NCBI GenBank assembly: GCA_014529385.2
Contig: CM043956.1
Coordinates: 64,112,620 to 64,176,619, forward strand
DNA: 64,000 bases
Origin: Adiantum capillus-veneris
Taxonomy: Eukaryota; Streptophyta; Polypodiopsida; Polypodiales; Pteridaceae
Reading direction: 5' to 3'
The position numbers and the translations under genes are program-made. The stretch's first letter is position 1. Each line of letters opens with the position of its first letter. Under the pieces are notes generated by a model, which saw nothing but the letters and a program-made list of their open reading frames with translations, was not told the DNA's origin and did not search any database. Below are positions 1 to 13,625 of this stretch, one piece after another.

Positions 1-2601
<2,601 letters not shown>

Positions 2602-3378
2602 TGTTAGGAAATAAGACGTAGCTAAATAGATAATTGAGTAGATTACTTAATGGAGAGAGACAGATTTATATACACGAGATTATAGAGTAGAGAGAGAGAG
2701 AGAGAGAGTACACATGATATACGTGGCTCACCCAATGTGGGCTACGTCCACGGGAAAGCAGCCACTCAATGGCTTTAGTACTTCAAAACAAGAAGTAGTT
2801 TACAAAGGGATTATACCCTTAATGGAGCTCCCGCCTTGCTTCACTCTCACCACCTCACACTCACCTTGTTGCATCAACTTCACACTATGAAATGTGTGTA
2901 GAAATGGCCTCCTTTTATAGGCCAAAAGGGCTGCCCTCTCTTATGAGAGACAGCCATGTGTAGCCGCCCTTGTGCGAATAAGTCCAAATCGGACCCTCCA
3001 ATCCGCCCATGTGTGGCCGCCCTTGAGAAGACAAGTCCGCTTTTGAATTCGGCCATCGGCTACCGGCCATTGACTTCCGACCACCGGCCATTGACTACCG
3101 GCCACCGGCCAACCGATCGGTTGTTTTCCGACCACTTCTCGGCCGCAGTCCGGCCATAATATTCCGGCGAAAAAGAATATTCCTACGAAAAAAAAAGTCT
3201 CGGGAACGTCCGTCTCCGAGGCCTTTAAAGTTGCCCCTGATTCTTGTCCGTGAAAATTTTGGTTTCCGGTGAGTGATTCTCCTTCACGCACGATGGCTTC
3301 TCCTCATAATGGGGGCCTTACAAATGTGCGCTTTTACCACAGAAAATTACAAGGGTAAATCAGGCTCCATACTTAACA
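2602..3378 (-). repeat. Copia-1 3' LTR (777 bp)
   Basis: It matches the 5' LTR at 8133-8677 closely from TGTTAGGAAATAAGACGTAG onward. It is about 230 bp longer because it keeps a GC-rich segment (roughly 3060-3290) with short CCGGCCA-type repeats that the 5' LTR has lost. On the minus strand CCTATAAAAG lies near 2916-2926 as the TATA box. Ends are TGTTA and TAACA. Confidence 0.92.
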
Positions 3379-3392
3379 ATCTCCCACTTGGA
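3379..3392 (-). other. Copia-1 polypurine tract
   Basis: Minus strand reads CAAGTGGGAGAT directly against the LTR start TGTTAAGT. This is the usual Copia plus-strand priming sequence and fixes the inner border of the 3' LTR. Confidence 0.85.
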
Positions 3393-3438
3393 GCCTGATC
3401 TCCAAACCAAACCTGTGATTGCTTTCCATTCTGGCTTC

Positions 3439-6400
3439 TTATCCTTGAATGCCGATTGAAGATGAGCAAAAGCTCAACTTCTCCTTGTTGACCACCTTTG
3501 TAAACATGTCTGCAGGATTTTCACTTGTATGCACCTTTCCTAGCTTTAGTTGTCCCTCTTCCAAAAGAGTGCGTATGAAGTGATATCTCACCTCAATGTG
3601 CTTTGTCCTTGAATGAAAGGCTGAGTTCTTCGCAAGATGGATAGCGCTTTTGCTATCACTGTACAAGACACAATTGTCTTGTTTTAATCCAAGCTCTTCT
3701 AAGAATCTGTGAAGCCACAGAATTTCTTTGCTTGCCTCCGTCATTGCTACATACTCTGCTTCCGTGGTAGAAAGTGAAACCACTTTCTGCAGCTTTGAAG
3801 CCCAGCTTACTGCTATGCCTCCAACCGTGAACACATAGCCAGTAGTGCTCCTTCGAGTATCTTTGTCACCTGCCATATCTGCATCAGCATATCCTTCTAG
3901 AAAAATATCAGTTCCTCCAAAATACAAAGCATTTGTTGTTGTCCCTTTTAGATACCTAAGTATCCACTTCACAGCTTGCCAATGCTCTTTACCTGGGTTG
4001 TCCATGAACCTACTCACAACTCTCACTGCATGTGCAATGTCTGGCCTTGTCCAGACCATAGCATACATTAGAGAACCTACCGTTGCAGCATATGGAACTT
4101 TAGACATATAGGCTATCTCCTCTTGTGTCTTTGGACACATATCCTTCGTTAGTTTAAAATGACCAGCCAAAGGTGTAGAAACTGGTTTTGCATTTTGCAT
4201 TGCAAACCTTTCTAGTACCTTCTTGATGTAATCTTCTTGAGATAGCTTTATTGTCTTCTTCGTCCTGTCCCTTGATATTTTCATACCAAGTATCCTCTTT
4301 GCAGCACCTAAATCTTTCATTGAAAAAGATTTGGACAGCTCCTCTTTTAGGTCTTTGATGTCCTACATGTTAGCACTTGCAATCAACATGTCATCAACAT
4401 ACAACATTAGGATGATGAATTTCCCATCTCCCAAATTCTCCGTGTAGACGCAGTGATCCGAGTTGCATCTTGTGAATCCATGATCCAACATCCATCGATC
4501 AAACTTCAAGTACCATTGTCTTGATGCTTGCTTTAAACCATACAAGCTCTTCTTTAATCTGCAAACCATTTTCTCCTTACCTTTTACTTCATACCCCTTT
4601 GGTTGAAGCATGTAGATTTCCTCCTCTAAGTCACCGTGAGGGAATGCCGTATTTACATCCATTTGCTCGAGATTTAGATCATGAGCAGCCACAAGGCTTA
4701 AGACAAGCCTAATTGAGTTCATTTTTACAACAGGAGAAAATATTTCATTGAAGTCAATACCTTTCTTTTGAGAAAAACCTTTTACCACAAGCCTAGACTT
4801 GTACCTTTTCTTCCCACCTTCTTCTTCCTTTAGCTTGTACACCCATTTGTTTTGAAGTGCTCGCTTACCTTTAGGCAACTCAACCAACTCCCATGTTTGG
4901 TTGCGATGTAGTGAGTCCATCTCCACTTGCATGCTCTTCGTCCATTCTTCTTTGGATTCATGTTGCATAGCTTCTTCATATGATTCCGGCTCTCCAGAAT
5001 CTGAGATCAAGAGATGGTTGAAGGAAGGAACAAACCTTTCTGGAGGTCTACTTGCTCTTGTAGATCTTCGGGGAATAGGTTGAGGCTCCTCATTGGGTTG
5101 ACGTTGTTGCACATTGTCACCGTTTGCAGTCCTTGAGTCTTCACCGTCCTCAAGCTCCATGTACTCATCACCTGTTTCTTTTGTTTGTTTTCTTTCCAAG
5201 TAATCTTTGTACATATTTTGTTCGTTAAAAATTACATCCCTACTCCTTAAGATTTTACCATCTTCAGGATTCCATAGGCGATACCCAAAGTCTCCTTCTC
5301 CATAGCCAATGAATAAACACTTTTTGGACTTTGCATTTAACTTTGATCTTAGGCTTCTATCTATGTGCATGAAAGCCTCACACCCAAACACTCTGAGAAA
5401 TGCATAATTCACCGGTTTACCTATCCATGCCTCTTCTGGAACTCCCCCATCCAATGCCGTTGAGGGTGACCGATTGATTAAGTACACAGACGTACTTACA
5501 GCTTCCGCCCAAAGCTCAAGCGGTAGGCCTGCGTGTAGCCGCATGCTTCGGGCTCGTTCCATGATTGTCCTGTTCATCCTTTCCGAAATCCCATTTTGTT
5601 GAGGTGTCCTTGGGGTTGTCCTTTGCCTCCGAATGCCATTGCTAGCACAAAAGCTTTCAAAAGTTTGGCTGCAATAATCGCCTCCATTGTCGGATCTGAG
5701 GCATTTAACCTTGGTACCTGTTTCATTCTCCACAAAGGCTTTCCACCTTTGAAATATGGAAAATACATCGGATTTATTCTTCATGACATAAACCCATGTT
5801 TTTCTAGTCGCATCGTCTATGAATGTTACATAGTACAATGAGCCACCAAGTGATGGTGTACTTGCATGACCCTAAACATCAGAATGAACCAACTCAAGTT
5901 TTTTATTTTTTCTTTCATTTCCTGATTTTTGAAATTTTACCCTCTTTTGTTTACCATAAACACAATCTTCACAGAACTCTAAGTTCACTTCTTTCAAACC
6001 TGGTAGAAGTTTCTTTGTTTGAAGGATTTGCATTCCTTTGACACTCATATGCCCAAGTCGGTAGTGCCACACCGCACTGTCAACTTCTGTAGTTGCTGCA
6101 CAAGCTGAAGGTTGCGTGCTCACAGTACACAAGTAAAGTGTACCGACTTTTTCACCCTTGGCAACCACCAAAGATCCCTTTGAGATCTTCTACCGTTTGT
6201 TTCCGAATGCAATGTTGTGACCTTCATCGTCCAATTGTCCTGTAGAGATCAAATTTTTGCAAAGAGAAGGAACATGCCTAACATCTTTAAGCTTCCATTC
6301 ATTTCCGTTAGCAGTTTTGATAGAAACTCTACTTTTGCCGACAATCTCACAAGCTTCATCATCTCCCAAGTATACATACCCAAAATTACCTTTGGTGTAG

Positions 6401-6717
6401 TCTTGGAAATGTTGCTTGTGTGGTGTCGCATGGAATGATGCCCCGGAATCTACTATCTAGGAATTAGACACATTGTATAATGAGAGAATTAGAGCATCTT
6501 GCTCTACTTTACCTGCCACATTGGCCTCCGATGTTGGCTTGTTGTCTTGAGAGACTGTCTCCTTCTTCTTCTTGGACCAGCAATCCTTCTTGACGTGGCC
6601 CTTCTTGCCGCAATTCCAACATTCAAGAACTGACTTTCTGCGTGACTTGCTCCGCCTTGAGCGATCACGACCCTTTTGGTTTTTGAACCTCTCCTTAAGC
6701 CTTCCTCTTGTTTCCAT
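3439..6717 (-). pseudogene. Copia-1 polyprotein: zinc knuckle, protease, integrase, reverse transcriptase, RNase H
   Basis: A single frame covers 6717-3439 (1093 codons), interrupted by in-frame TAG codons at 6457-6459, 6190-6192, 5872-5874 and 4363-4365. Order: CCHC knuckle CWNCGKKGHVKKDC near 6610; protease motif VDSGAS near 6445; pre-integrase HYRLGHMS near 6070; integrase core with CLRSDNGGDY and PQQNGISERM around 5700-5560; reverse transcriptase from about 4900 with MLYVDDM near 4390; RNase H with SLSTTEAEYVAMTEA around 3750 and HTRTK-like HSRTKHIEVRYHFIR near 3570. Together these would package, integrate and copy the element. The frame is intact apart from the stops, so inactivation looks recent relative to other elements here. 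Confidence 0.92.
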
Positions 6718-8059
6718 TGATAGTGCAGCACTTGGTGATTCTCTGTGCTTCTCCTTCGCATTTCCTCGCTTAGGAGAACACCCACAACATCATCAAACTT
6801 AAGAGTATTTGTGCCAGAGATAGAATTACTTACAGTCATCACAAGGCTGTCCCAACTATCCGGTAGAGATGATAGTATAAGGAGAGCTCGCACTTCGTCA
6901 TCGAAATTGATTTTCACTGATCGAAGTTGACTTATGTTTGTGTTAAACATAGTTACCCGGAACGCGGAACGGGAACGGCGACGGAATCCCCGCGGAACGG
7001 GGGAACGGCTAGGGGTCCGGAACGGGAACGGCACGGAACGGGAGGTTAAAAAACACCCAAATAGTGTATTTTTTAGCTCCTTGTGTTTAAATACAAGGAG
7101 TATTAGAGTGCTTTGACTCTAATACTCACAAAAAACTCGTTTTGAAGACCATTCAACCTTGCTATGACTAGATGAAGATGAGAGAGAGAGAGAGAGCTTG
7201 AGAGAGTGAGAGGGAGAGACTCGAGAGAGTGAGGGAGAGGGAGAGATTTGAGAGAGTGGGAGGGAGAGGAAGAGAGCTTGAAGGCTTGAAGCCTTGAGCC
7301 TTGAGAAAGTGAGTCTTGAGAGGGAGAGATCTTGAGAGTGTGAGAGGGAGAGAGCTTGACCCTTGAGGATTAGCTTGTGGAGAGAAAGGGGGAGGGGGGT
7401 GCATTTTATGAGTCCTTGAGGCCTTGCACACTTCAAAAAGAAGCCCAAACATTTACTTCAATTTTTTCAATTTTTGCCAAATTTGTTTGTAGCCGTTGGC
7501 CGTTCCAGGGGCATTCCGGAACATTCCGGGGGCGTTCCGGAACGTTTCGGAACGGCCATTCCGGTTTGCACTGGCCACCTGGAACGTCAGACGTTCCGTG
7601 ACGTTTCGGAACGTTCGGGAAGGGAATTGCCCCCCGGAACGCCGGAACGGGGGCTAGGGGGCGTTCCCCGGTAACTCTGGTGTTAAAGTCATTTAAGTGT
7701 TCTGTAACTGAACCATTCTCTGGCATTCTTAGATTGAACAAGCGCTTCATAAGAAATACCTTATTGGATGCCGATGGTTTCTCGTAGAAGTCGTAAAGTG
7801 ACTTCATCAAGTCCTCCGTGGTCTTCATCTCCGAAACATTGAAGGCCACCGTTGATGCCAAGCTTAACCGGATTGTTCTCAGTGCCTTTCGATCAAGGAC
7901 AATCCATGCTTCATCTGCCATTGTTGCGGGCTTCTTCGCAAGACCGCCTAGTGGCAAATAGAGGTCCTTCTGGTAGAGATAGTCTTCAATCTGCATCTTC
8001 CAATGTTGGTAGTTTTTGCCGTTGAACTTCTCAATCTTGAGCTTCTCTTCCTCCGCCAT
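6718..8059 (-). pseudogene. Copia-1 gag, split by a hAT-like insertion
   Basis: The ATG at 8057-8059 starts MAEEEKLKIEKFNGKNYQHW, the hallmark N-terminus of plant Copia gag (capsid). The frame continues with W-x..L and VFLMKRLFNLRM and stops abruptly at 7688. It resumes at 6939 with DDEVRALLILSSLPDSW and TLKFDDVVGVLLSEE. Between these points lies the insert 6948-7679. Ignoring the insert and one copy of its 8-bp duplication, the two halves join in frame at a conserved Asn-Asp-Phe position. A single-base indel near 6740 then separates gag from the downstream frame. Confidence 0.88.
6948..7679. mobile_element. hAT-like non-autonomous DNA transposon (MITE-class) inside Copia-1 gag
   Basis: The 732-bp insert is flanked by the 8-bp direct repeat GTGTTAAA (6940-6947 and 7680-7687), the size made by hAT transposases. 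Its ends are imperfect inverted repeats: CATAGTTACC at the left and the complement of GGTAACTCTG at the right, followed on both sides by GGAACG-rich sequence. It encodes no transposase. The ends are built of GGAACG/CGTTCC units (6957-7045 and 7500-7670), and the middle (7165-7400) is GA-rich with GCTTGAG repeats. Target interruption within a conserved gag region confirms an insertion. The element would need an autonomous hAT elsewhere. Confidence 0.85.
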
Positions 8060-8118
8060 AACTCCCACTCAATTCAAGGAATCCTTTCCTTGAGATAATT
8101 TAGCTACGAGCAAACCTT

Positions 8119-8130
8119 GCTCTGATACCA
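8119..8130 (-). other. Copia-1 primer binding site (initiator-Met tRNA)
   Basis: Minus strand reads TGGTATCAGAGC two bases inside the 5' LTR border. This matches the 3' end of plant initiator Met tRNA, which primes minus-strand synthesis. Confidence 0.9.
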
Positions 8131-8132
8131 AT

Positions 8133-8676
8133 TGTTAGGAAATAAGACGTAGCTAAATAGATAATTGAGTAGATTACTTAATGGAGAGAGAGAGATTTAT
8201 ATACACGAGATTATAGAGTAGAGAGAGAGAGAGAGAGTACACATGATATACGTGGTTCACCCAATGTGGGCTACGTCCACGGGAAAGCAGCCACTCAATG
8301 GCTTTAGTACTTCAAAACAAGAAGTAGTTTACAAAGGGATTATACCCTTAATAGAGCTCTCGCCTTGCTTCACTCTCACCACCTCACACTCACCTTGTTG
8401 CATCAACTTCACACTATGAAATGTGTGTAGAAATGGCCTCCTTTTATAGGCCAAAAGGGCTACCCTCTCTTATGAGAGACAGCCATGTGTAGCCGCCCTT
8501 GTGCGAATAAGTCCAAATCGGACCCTCCAATCCGCCCATGTGTGGCCGCCCTTGAGAAGACAAGTCCGCTTTTGAATTCGGCCACCGGCCACCGGCCATT
8601 GACTTCCTCATAATGGGGGCCTTACAAATGTGCGCTTTTACCACAGAAAATTACAAGTAAATCAGGCTCCATACTT

Positions 8677-8677
<1 letters not shown>
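8133..8677 (-). repeat. Copia-1 5' LTR (about 545 bp), internally deleted and lacking its last bases
   Basis: Same sequence as 2602-3378 but missing about 230 bp of the GC-rich segment; the deletion joins CTTCC to CTCATAATG. At the outer edge the expected TAACA end is replaced by GA repeats. A minus-strand TATA box (CCTATAAAAG, 8440-8449) marks the promoter position. Confidence 0.9.
8440..8449 (-). promoter_or_regulatory. TATA box of the Copia-1 5' LTR
   Basis: CCTATAAAAG on the minus strand, within the U3/R part of the LTR; the same motif is kept in the other LTR near 2916-2926. Confidence 0.6.
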
Positions 8678-8712
<35 letters not shown>

Positions 8713-8716
8713 GGAG
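8677..8716. repeat. (GA)n tract at the outer edge of Copia-1
   Basis: GA dinucleotides, slightly impure toward the right, replace the terminal bases of the LTR. Confidence 0.9.
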
Positions 8717-8740
8717 CTTTTAAACGTCTATGTGAGGCAG

Positions 8741-8891
8741 ACAAATCAAGTATACATGTGTGTATGTCCTCTATCTATCGAAAAAGACGAAATAGTTCAG
8801 ATTGGTACAAAATAAACAAATCAAGTATACATGTGTGTATGTCCTCTATCTATCAAAAAAGACAAAGTAGTTCAGATTGGTACAAAATAAA
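8741..8891. repeat. 75-bp tandem duplication
   Basis: Two copies, 8741-8815 and 8816-8890, each beginning ACAAATCAAGTATACATGTG, with only a few differences. No coding content seen. The surrounding 8892-9028 is unassigned. Confidence 0.9.
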
Positions 8892-9028
8892 AGATAGGAC
8901 ATATGGTGGGTGATGAGATTTATGGGGATGGATGGAGCTCTAGTACTAGGGATATGTGCATGTTTATATGTTGAGGGTAGTACAACCATGCTAATGCATC
9001 AATCTAGTTAGCTCCATCCTGTGTTAAT

Positions 9029-9049
9029 GGGGGGGGGGGGGGGGGGGGG
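9029..9049 (+). repeat. Poly-G run (21 G)
   Basis: Uninterrupted G run in otherwise non-coding DNA. Could fold as a G-quadruplex; length may also reflect assembly error. Confidence 0.85.
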
Positions 9050-9125
9050 TGTAAAATGTAGTACATGGGAGGGTCGGGAGCAAGGTATGCCCTGATGAAT
9101 GCCATAGGGCGAGCCATGGCCCATG

Positions 9126-9250
9126 TGTCACAAACTGCTCACGTGTCAAGCCACTGAAGAACGGAGCCAACCTGCAGATTCCGACCTAGAGACCTAAACC
9201 CTAAGGAGAAGCAGCAGAAGAAACAAAACCAGCAAAAGAAGTTTTATCAA
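9126..9250 (+). repeat. LTR fragment related to element C
   Basis: TGTCACAAACTGCTCACGTG and the following 100 bases match the start of the element C LTRs at 21355 and 23548, through the GGAGCCAAC, CCTAAACCCTAA and GCAG-rich blocks. The rest of the LTR is absent. The interval 9251-9427 has no recognisable gene. Confidence 0.7.
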
Positions 9251-9427
9251 CTTGCAAAGTCTTGCCAAGTCGCCTATTTTTAAAGAAGAGTTTGGTACCT
9301 CGTCCGATGGGGCCCAAGTGACACCAAGACAATAAATAAAGCTCGATCCACACATAATGAATCTCTTGCGAAAAAGGTGATCACGTGGCAATTGTATGGA
9401 CGTCCGTGATTCACTACGTAAGAGAGG

Positions 9428-9675
9428 TTGGGCCTAAAGGCCCTTTGGCCACCTCTATTGTATATTTTATACCCTCTTATTCTTTGGATGTGAACCACCC
9501 CTAGGGTCCCCTAAGCGACCCTTGTATCCTCATAATAATAAAACATAACATCGAAAAGCGTGTGATTATTATCACACTACCCAAACTTTGCGTTGCGTTC
9601 TCTCTCTCACACTCTCTGGCGTCTACATCAATGATTTGCATCGCTTGCATCCGGAAGGGCTTTCGCTCCCTTCAA
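9428..9675 (+). repeat. Copia-A 5' LTR
   Basis: TTGGGCCTAAAGGCC..., matching 24285-24465 through the CCACCTCTATTGTATATT and TGTGAACCACCCCTAGGGTC blocks. It ends with CCCTTCAA before the primer site. The initial TG is lost. A copy of its last 110 bases occurs again at 33838-33955. Confidence 0.8.
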
Positions 9676-9677
9676 AC

Positions 9678-9688
9678 TGGTATCAGGG
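9678..9688 (+). other. Copia-A primer binding site
   Basis: TGGTATCAGGG, one mismatch from the Met-tRNA primer consensus, directly after the LTR. Confidence 0.7.
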
Positions 9689-9767
9689 CAAGGTTCTTGC
9701 CTACGTCTACGCACAAGTGTTTGCCCTCTCTCTCTCTCTCTCTCTCTTCGACCTCAACCCACAACAC

Positions 9768-9788
9768 TGTGTGTGTGTGTGTGTGTGT

Positions 9789-9790
<2 letters not shown>
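9768..9790. repeat. (GT)n microsatellite
   Basis: GT dinucleotides abutting the TGTAACC start of the solo LTR, so the left border of that LTR cannot be placed exactly. A (CT)n block lies just upstream at 9725-9749. Confidence 0.85.
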
Positions 9791-10376
<586 letters not shown>

Positions 10377-10383
10377 ACTGCTA

Positions 10384-11695
10384 TGAAATCTAAGATGCAA
10401 TCATTGTATGCAAATAATACATGGGAACTTGTGCCTTTGCCCAAAGGTAGGAAAGATTCCTAACAAGTGGGTTCATAAGATCAAATGTGTAGATGACAAA
10501 CCCAAGTACAAAGCACGTTTGGTTGCTAAGGGTTATGCACAGAAGGAAGGTATAGACTTCCAAGAATTCTTTGCACCTATGGTGAAGATGACTACGCTCC
10601 CTGTTTTATTTGCTTTATGTGCTCTCTTGGATTTGGAGTTGGATCAAATGGATGTAATCACTGCTTTCCTACATGGTGACTTGGATGAGGAGCTTTACAT
10701 GCAGCAGCTTGAGGGCTTTGTCATTCCAGGGAAAGAGCATTTGGTATGCAAACTGAAACGTAGCTTGTATGGGCTGAAACAAGCCCCTAGACAGTGGTAC
10801 AAGAAGTTTGATACTTTTATGCTTAAGCATGGGTTTAAACGCAGCTATGCAGATCACTGCCTTTACACTAAAAAGGCTCTTGATGGTAGTCTTATTGTGT
10901 TAGTCCTGTATGTGGATGATATGCTGATTGTAGGCAAGCATAAGGAAACTTTGAACGCTTTGAAAAAGGAGTTGAATTTAGTTTTCTCTATGAATGTGTG
11001 CGCATTGCAAGGGATAGAAAGAAGCGTCTTTTATTCCTTTCTCAAGACAAGTACATTAAGAAAGTGCTTGAGAGATTTAATATGGCTGATGCTAAGGCTC
11101 TTGGTGTGCCTTTACTACCACACACAAAGCTTCGCCAACATGATTGCCCAAAAGCTGATGCAGTTGCCCATGCTATGAAAGGTGTTCCTTATGTATTAGC
11201 TTGTGGTTCTTTGATGTATGCCTTGGTTGCTACACGACCGGATATTGCTTATGCAGTGGGAGTTGTTAGCAGGTTTATGTCTAATCCTGGCAAACCACAT
11301 TGGGAGGCAGTGAAGAGCATTTTTAGGTACTTGAAAGATACATAGGACACATGCATATGTTATGGAAAGGGTAGATTGTTAGTGCGGGGATTCTGTGATT
11401 CAAACATGGGAGGAGATCTTGACACTCGGAAGTCTACAAGTGACTATGTCTTTACATTGGCTACTTGAGCTATTTCTTGGTGTTCAAGATTGCAGAAGAT
11501 TGTTGCATTGAGCACTACAGAGGCTGAATATATTTCAGTCACAGAAGTTTCGAAAGAAGCCATTTGGCTTGGCCGTCTTGTCAGGACTTTTGATCTTCGA
11601 GCTCATGCCCCAATGCTTGGTTGTGATAGTTAGAGTGCTGTATGCTTGGCTAAGAATGCCATGTTCCATGCTCGTACCAAACACATAGATGTTCA
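10384..11695 (+). pseudogene. Copia-A reverse transcriptase and RNase H (5' part)
   Basis: Starts MKSKMQSLYANNTWELVPLP, the segment just before the Copia reverse transcriptase. It runs through KARLVAKGYAQKEGIDF, QMDVITAFLHGDLDEELYMQ, SLYGLKQAPRQWY and VLYVDDMLIVG (near 10905). A frameshift near 11000 moves to a second frame with SQDKYIKKVLERFNM and TRPDIAYAVGVVSRFMSNPG; stops follow at about 11343, 11467 and 11631. The RNase H part has STTEAEYIS and ends at HARTKHIDV where Copia-B begins. The 10430-10480 region carries another stop and frame change. Confidence 0.9.
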
Positions 11696-11977
11696 TGTAA
11701 GGATTAAACACATGCCTTCACTCCATCTCTTAACCATGTGGGAACTAGCCCTAGAACACTCTAGAACATCTCATGAGAGCTTACATAAGAAGGCACCCTC
11801 CACAAGCTCTAGACATCACTTGTAGTTTACAAGCTTTGCTTATGCACTAGTTATTTTGTTCATTTCAATGTTGTAAGTTCTCCTCTTGCATAGGCATTTT
11901 ATTTCTCTCTCATCTCTCCTCATTTTGTGTCTATAACATGAATGCTACATGTGTGTATCCACCCTAAAAACCCAACA
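11696..11977 (+). repeat. Copia-B 5' LTR (282 bp)
   Basis: TGTAAGGATTAAACACATGC...AACCCAACA. I count five or six substitutions and no indels against 21009-21290, so roughly 2 percent divergence by eye. Confidence 0.88.
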
Positions 11978-11979
11978 AC

Positions 11980-11992
11980 TGGTATCAGAGCA
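11980..11992 (+). other. Copia-B primer binding site
   Basis: TGGTATCAGAGCA two bases after the LTR; matches initiator Met tRNA. Confidence 0.9.
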
Positions 11993-12876
11993 TTAAAGAC
12001 CCTCATGGGCTCACTAGCACACACTAACATTCACTTTTAGGTGGTTTTCTTACACTCTCTCTCTAAAACGTTTTTGGAAGAGCGAAAAGAGGAGAAAGTC
12101 AAGCCTCGCAAGTGGGCATGCAAGTGGACAAGTGGCCTTGACATGTGGAAAATGCTCTTCACTTGATTCTTGCTCATTCAACCACCTACTTTCTCTCTCC
12201 TCTAGGAGCTTCTCCTTCTTTCCACCAAGCTTTCATGGAAAGCTTCAGCTCTCCATCAGCCCCAAGCTTGATCTCAATGCTCTCGAAGTTTCCATGGTTG
12301 TGTTTTCTTCAAAAACAGTCCATTTACTTGCTCTAATCAGCCCCATTTCATGCTCCTTTGATGCCTAAAGCTCCGTACATTAATAGTGCAAGACTAGCTA
12401 ACTAGTCACATTTTCATGAGTTTTAAGCTCTCTGTTTTCATATCAAAGAATTAAAAGTGGAAAACAGGCCCTTAAATCTTATTGTTATGCTCTATTAAGC
12501 ACTCTTAAGGCTTGGGCAACACTCTACGACACTTGCCGACAAAGACTACATCAATCGGGAGCATCTACATCACTAGTTCGAGGCCGATTCTACTTCAACA
12601 AAGGGGGACATTTCAAATCAGCAAAAACAGCGAGCAATAGGCTGATTTCTTATCATTCCACACTCTTCAACAAAGCGGGAAAAGGACGCTTCAACCCTAC
12701 TTTGAAGTGGCAATACATTGCCGCACTTGGTAACCCAAAAACAAGCATTTTGTAACTCTATATGCTACATTTTACTTGCTTCATTTGTATGCTATTGTAA
12801 CGGGCCAAGACACCATGAAGAGAGTCTCTTGATAGGACCTCTCTTGCCATTGCATATTCACCTACCATCATACACT

Positions 12877-13058
12877 ATGGGTAATGATAATCTATCTATC
12901 TTTAATGGGGTAGGATTCCACACTTGGCAAGTTAAGGTAAAGGGATATCTAATGAAGCAAGGGTTATGGAGCATAATCACATCTAATATTGATGAAGAGA
13001 ACCCACCTTCACGTGCACAACAATGTGAACTTCAAATTAAGGATGAAAAAGCATTGGG
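12877..13058 (+). pseudogene. Copia-B gag, 5' part
   Basis: ATG at 12877 starts MGNDNLSIFNGVGFHTWQVK. The N-terminal W-containing motif and the following GYLMKQGLWSII are those of Copia capsid proteins. The frame is cut at 13058 by the Gypsy-E LTR, with the TTGGG duplication inside the codons. The 5' leader 11993-12876 has several small unsupported frames and nothing else recognised. Confidence 0.85.
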
Positions 13059-13614
13059 TGTAACAAACTTGGACACTCCAAGTCAAGAATCAACCGCGAC
13101 AACACCAAATAACCACTTCAAAACAATTTACAGATCACAATAGATTTGCACTGGCCCGGCGGAGTTCCGTGCCTAGAGATATTGGCCCCAAAGACTGGCG
13201 TCCCTTTCGGTATTTCTTTTTGAATTAATCAATCATCAAAGTACAAGAGAGCGGTTAGGGTTTCACTCTCAGACTCTGCGTCCAGATGCTCTGAGAAGTG
13301 AGGTCCTCACCACTAATTTAAAGGTTACAAGGGATGCCCAAAAGCAGAGCCCCAAAAGCTTCAAATCAAAAGCAATTGCTCTCTCTCTCTCTCTCTCTCT
13401 CTCTCACAGAGAGTCAAAACATGAAAGCAAAAGCATTCTCTCTCTCTTTCTCATTTAAGTAGAGAAAAAGCGAAATTTTAAAAAAATAAAAAATAAAAAA
13501 ATAAAATAAAATAATCCGCCTCCGCGATTTTCGAAAATTAGGGTTTGCAGGAATTTTAGGGTTTTTGGCAGAAATTAGGGTTTCTGCTGTCCGCCACGTC
13601 ATCACTTTGTGACA
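13059..13614 (-). repeat. Gypsy-E 3' LTR (556 bp)
   Basis: TGTAACAAAC...TTGTGACA on the + strand. Contains the shared block TATTGGCCCCAAAG...CGGTATTTCTT (13180-13218), GTCCAGATGCTCT (13271-13283), a (CT)n tract at 13379-13405, and CCACGTCATCACTTTGTGACA at the U3 end. An A/T-rich block at 13480-13513 differs from the other LTR. Confidence 0.93.
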
Positions 13615-13625
13615 TACCCCCCTCT
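13615..13625 (-). other. Gypsy-E polypurine tract
   Basis: Minus strand AAGAGGGGGGTA directly before the TGTCACAAAG LTR start. Confidence 0.85.

Larger units (their letters stand above)
2602..8677 (-). mobile_element. Copia-1: Ty1/copia LTR retrotransposon, near-complete but inactive
   Basis: Complete architecture on the minus strand: 5' LTR 8133-8677, Met-tRNA primer site 8119-8130, gag from 8059, then protease, integrase, reverse transcriptase and RNase H in Copia order down to 3439, polypurine tract next to 3379, and 3' LTR 2602-3378. LTR ends are TGTTA...TAACA in the left copy. The insertion sits in GA-repeat DNA: AGAGA precedes 2602 and GAGAG follows 8677, so a 5-bp duplication is possible but ambiguous. 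The coding region has four in-frame stops and one indel, and gag carries a 732-bp DNA transposon. A well-preserved relic. Confidence 0.93.

Noticed and set aside
7119-7452. Leu/Ser-rich minus-strand frames inside the hAT-like element, as a possible transposase
   Set aside because: They translate GA-rich repeats and have no DDE, BED finger or dimerisation motif.
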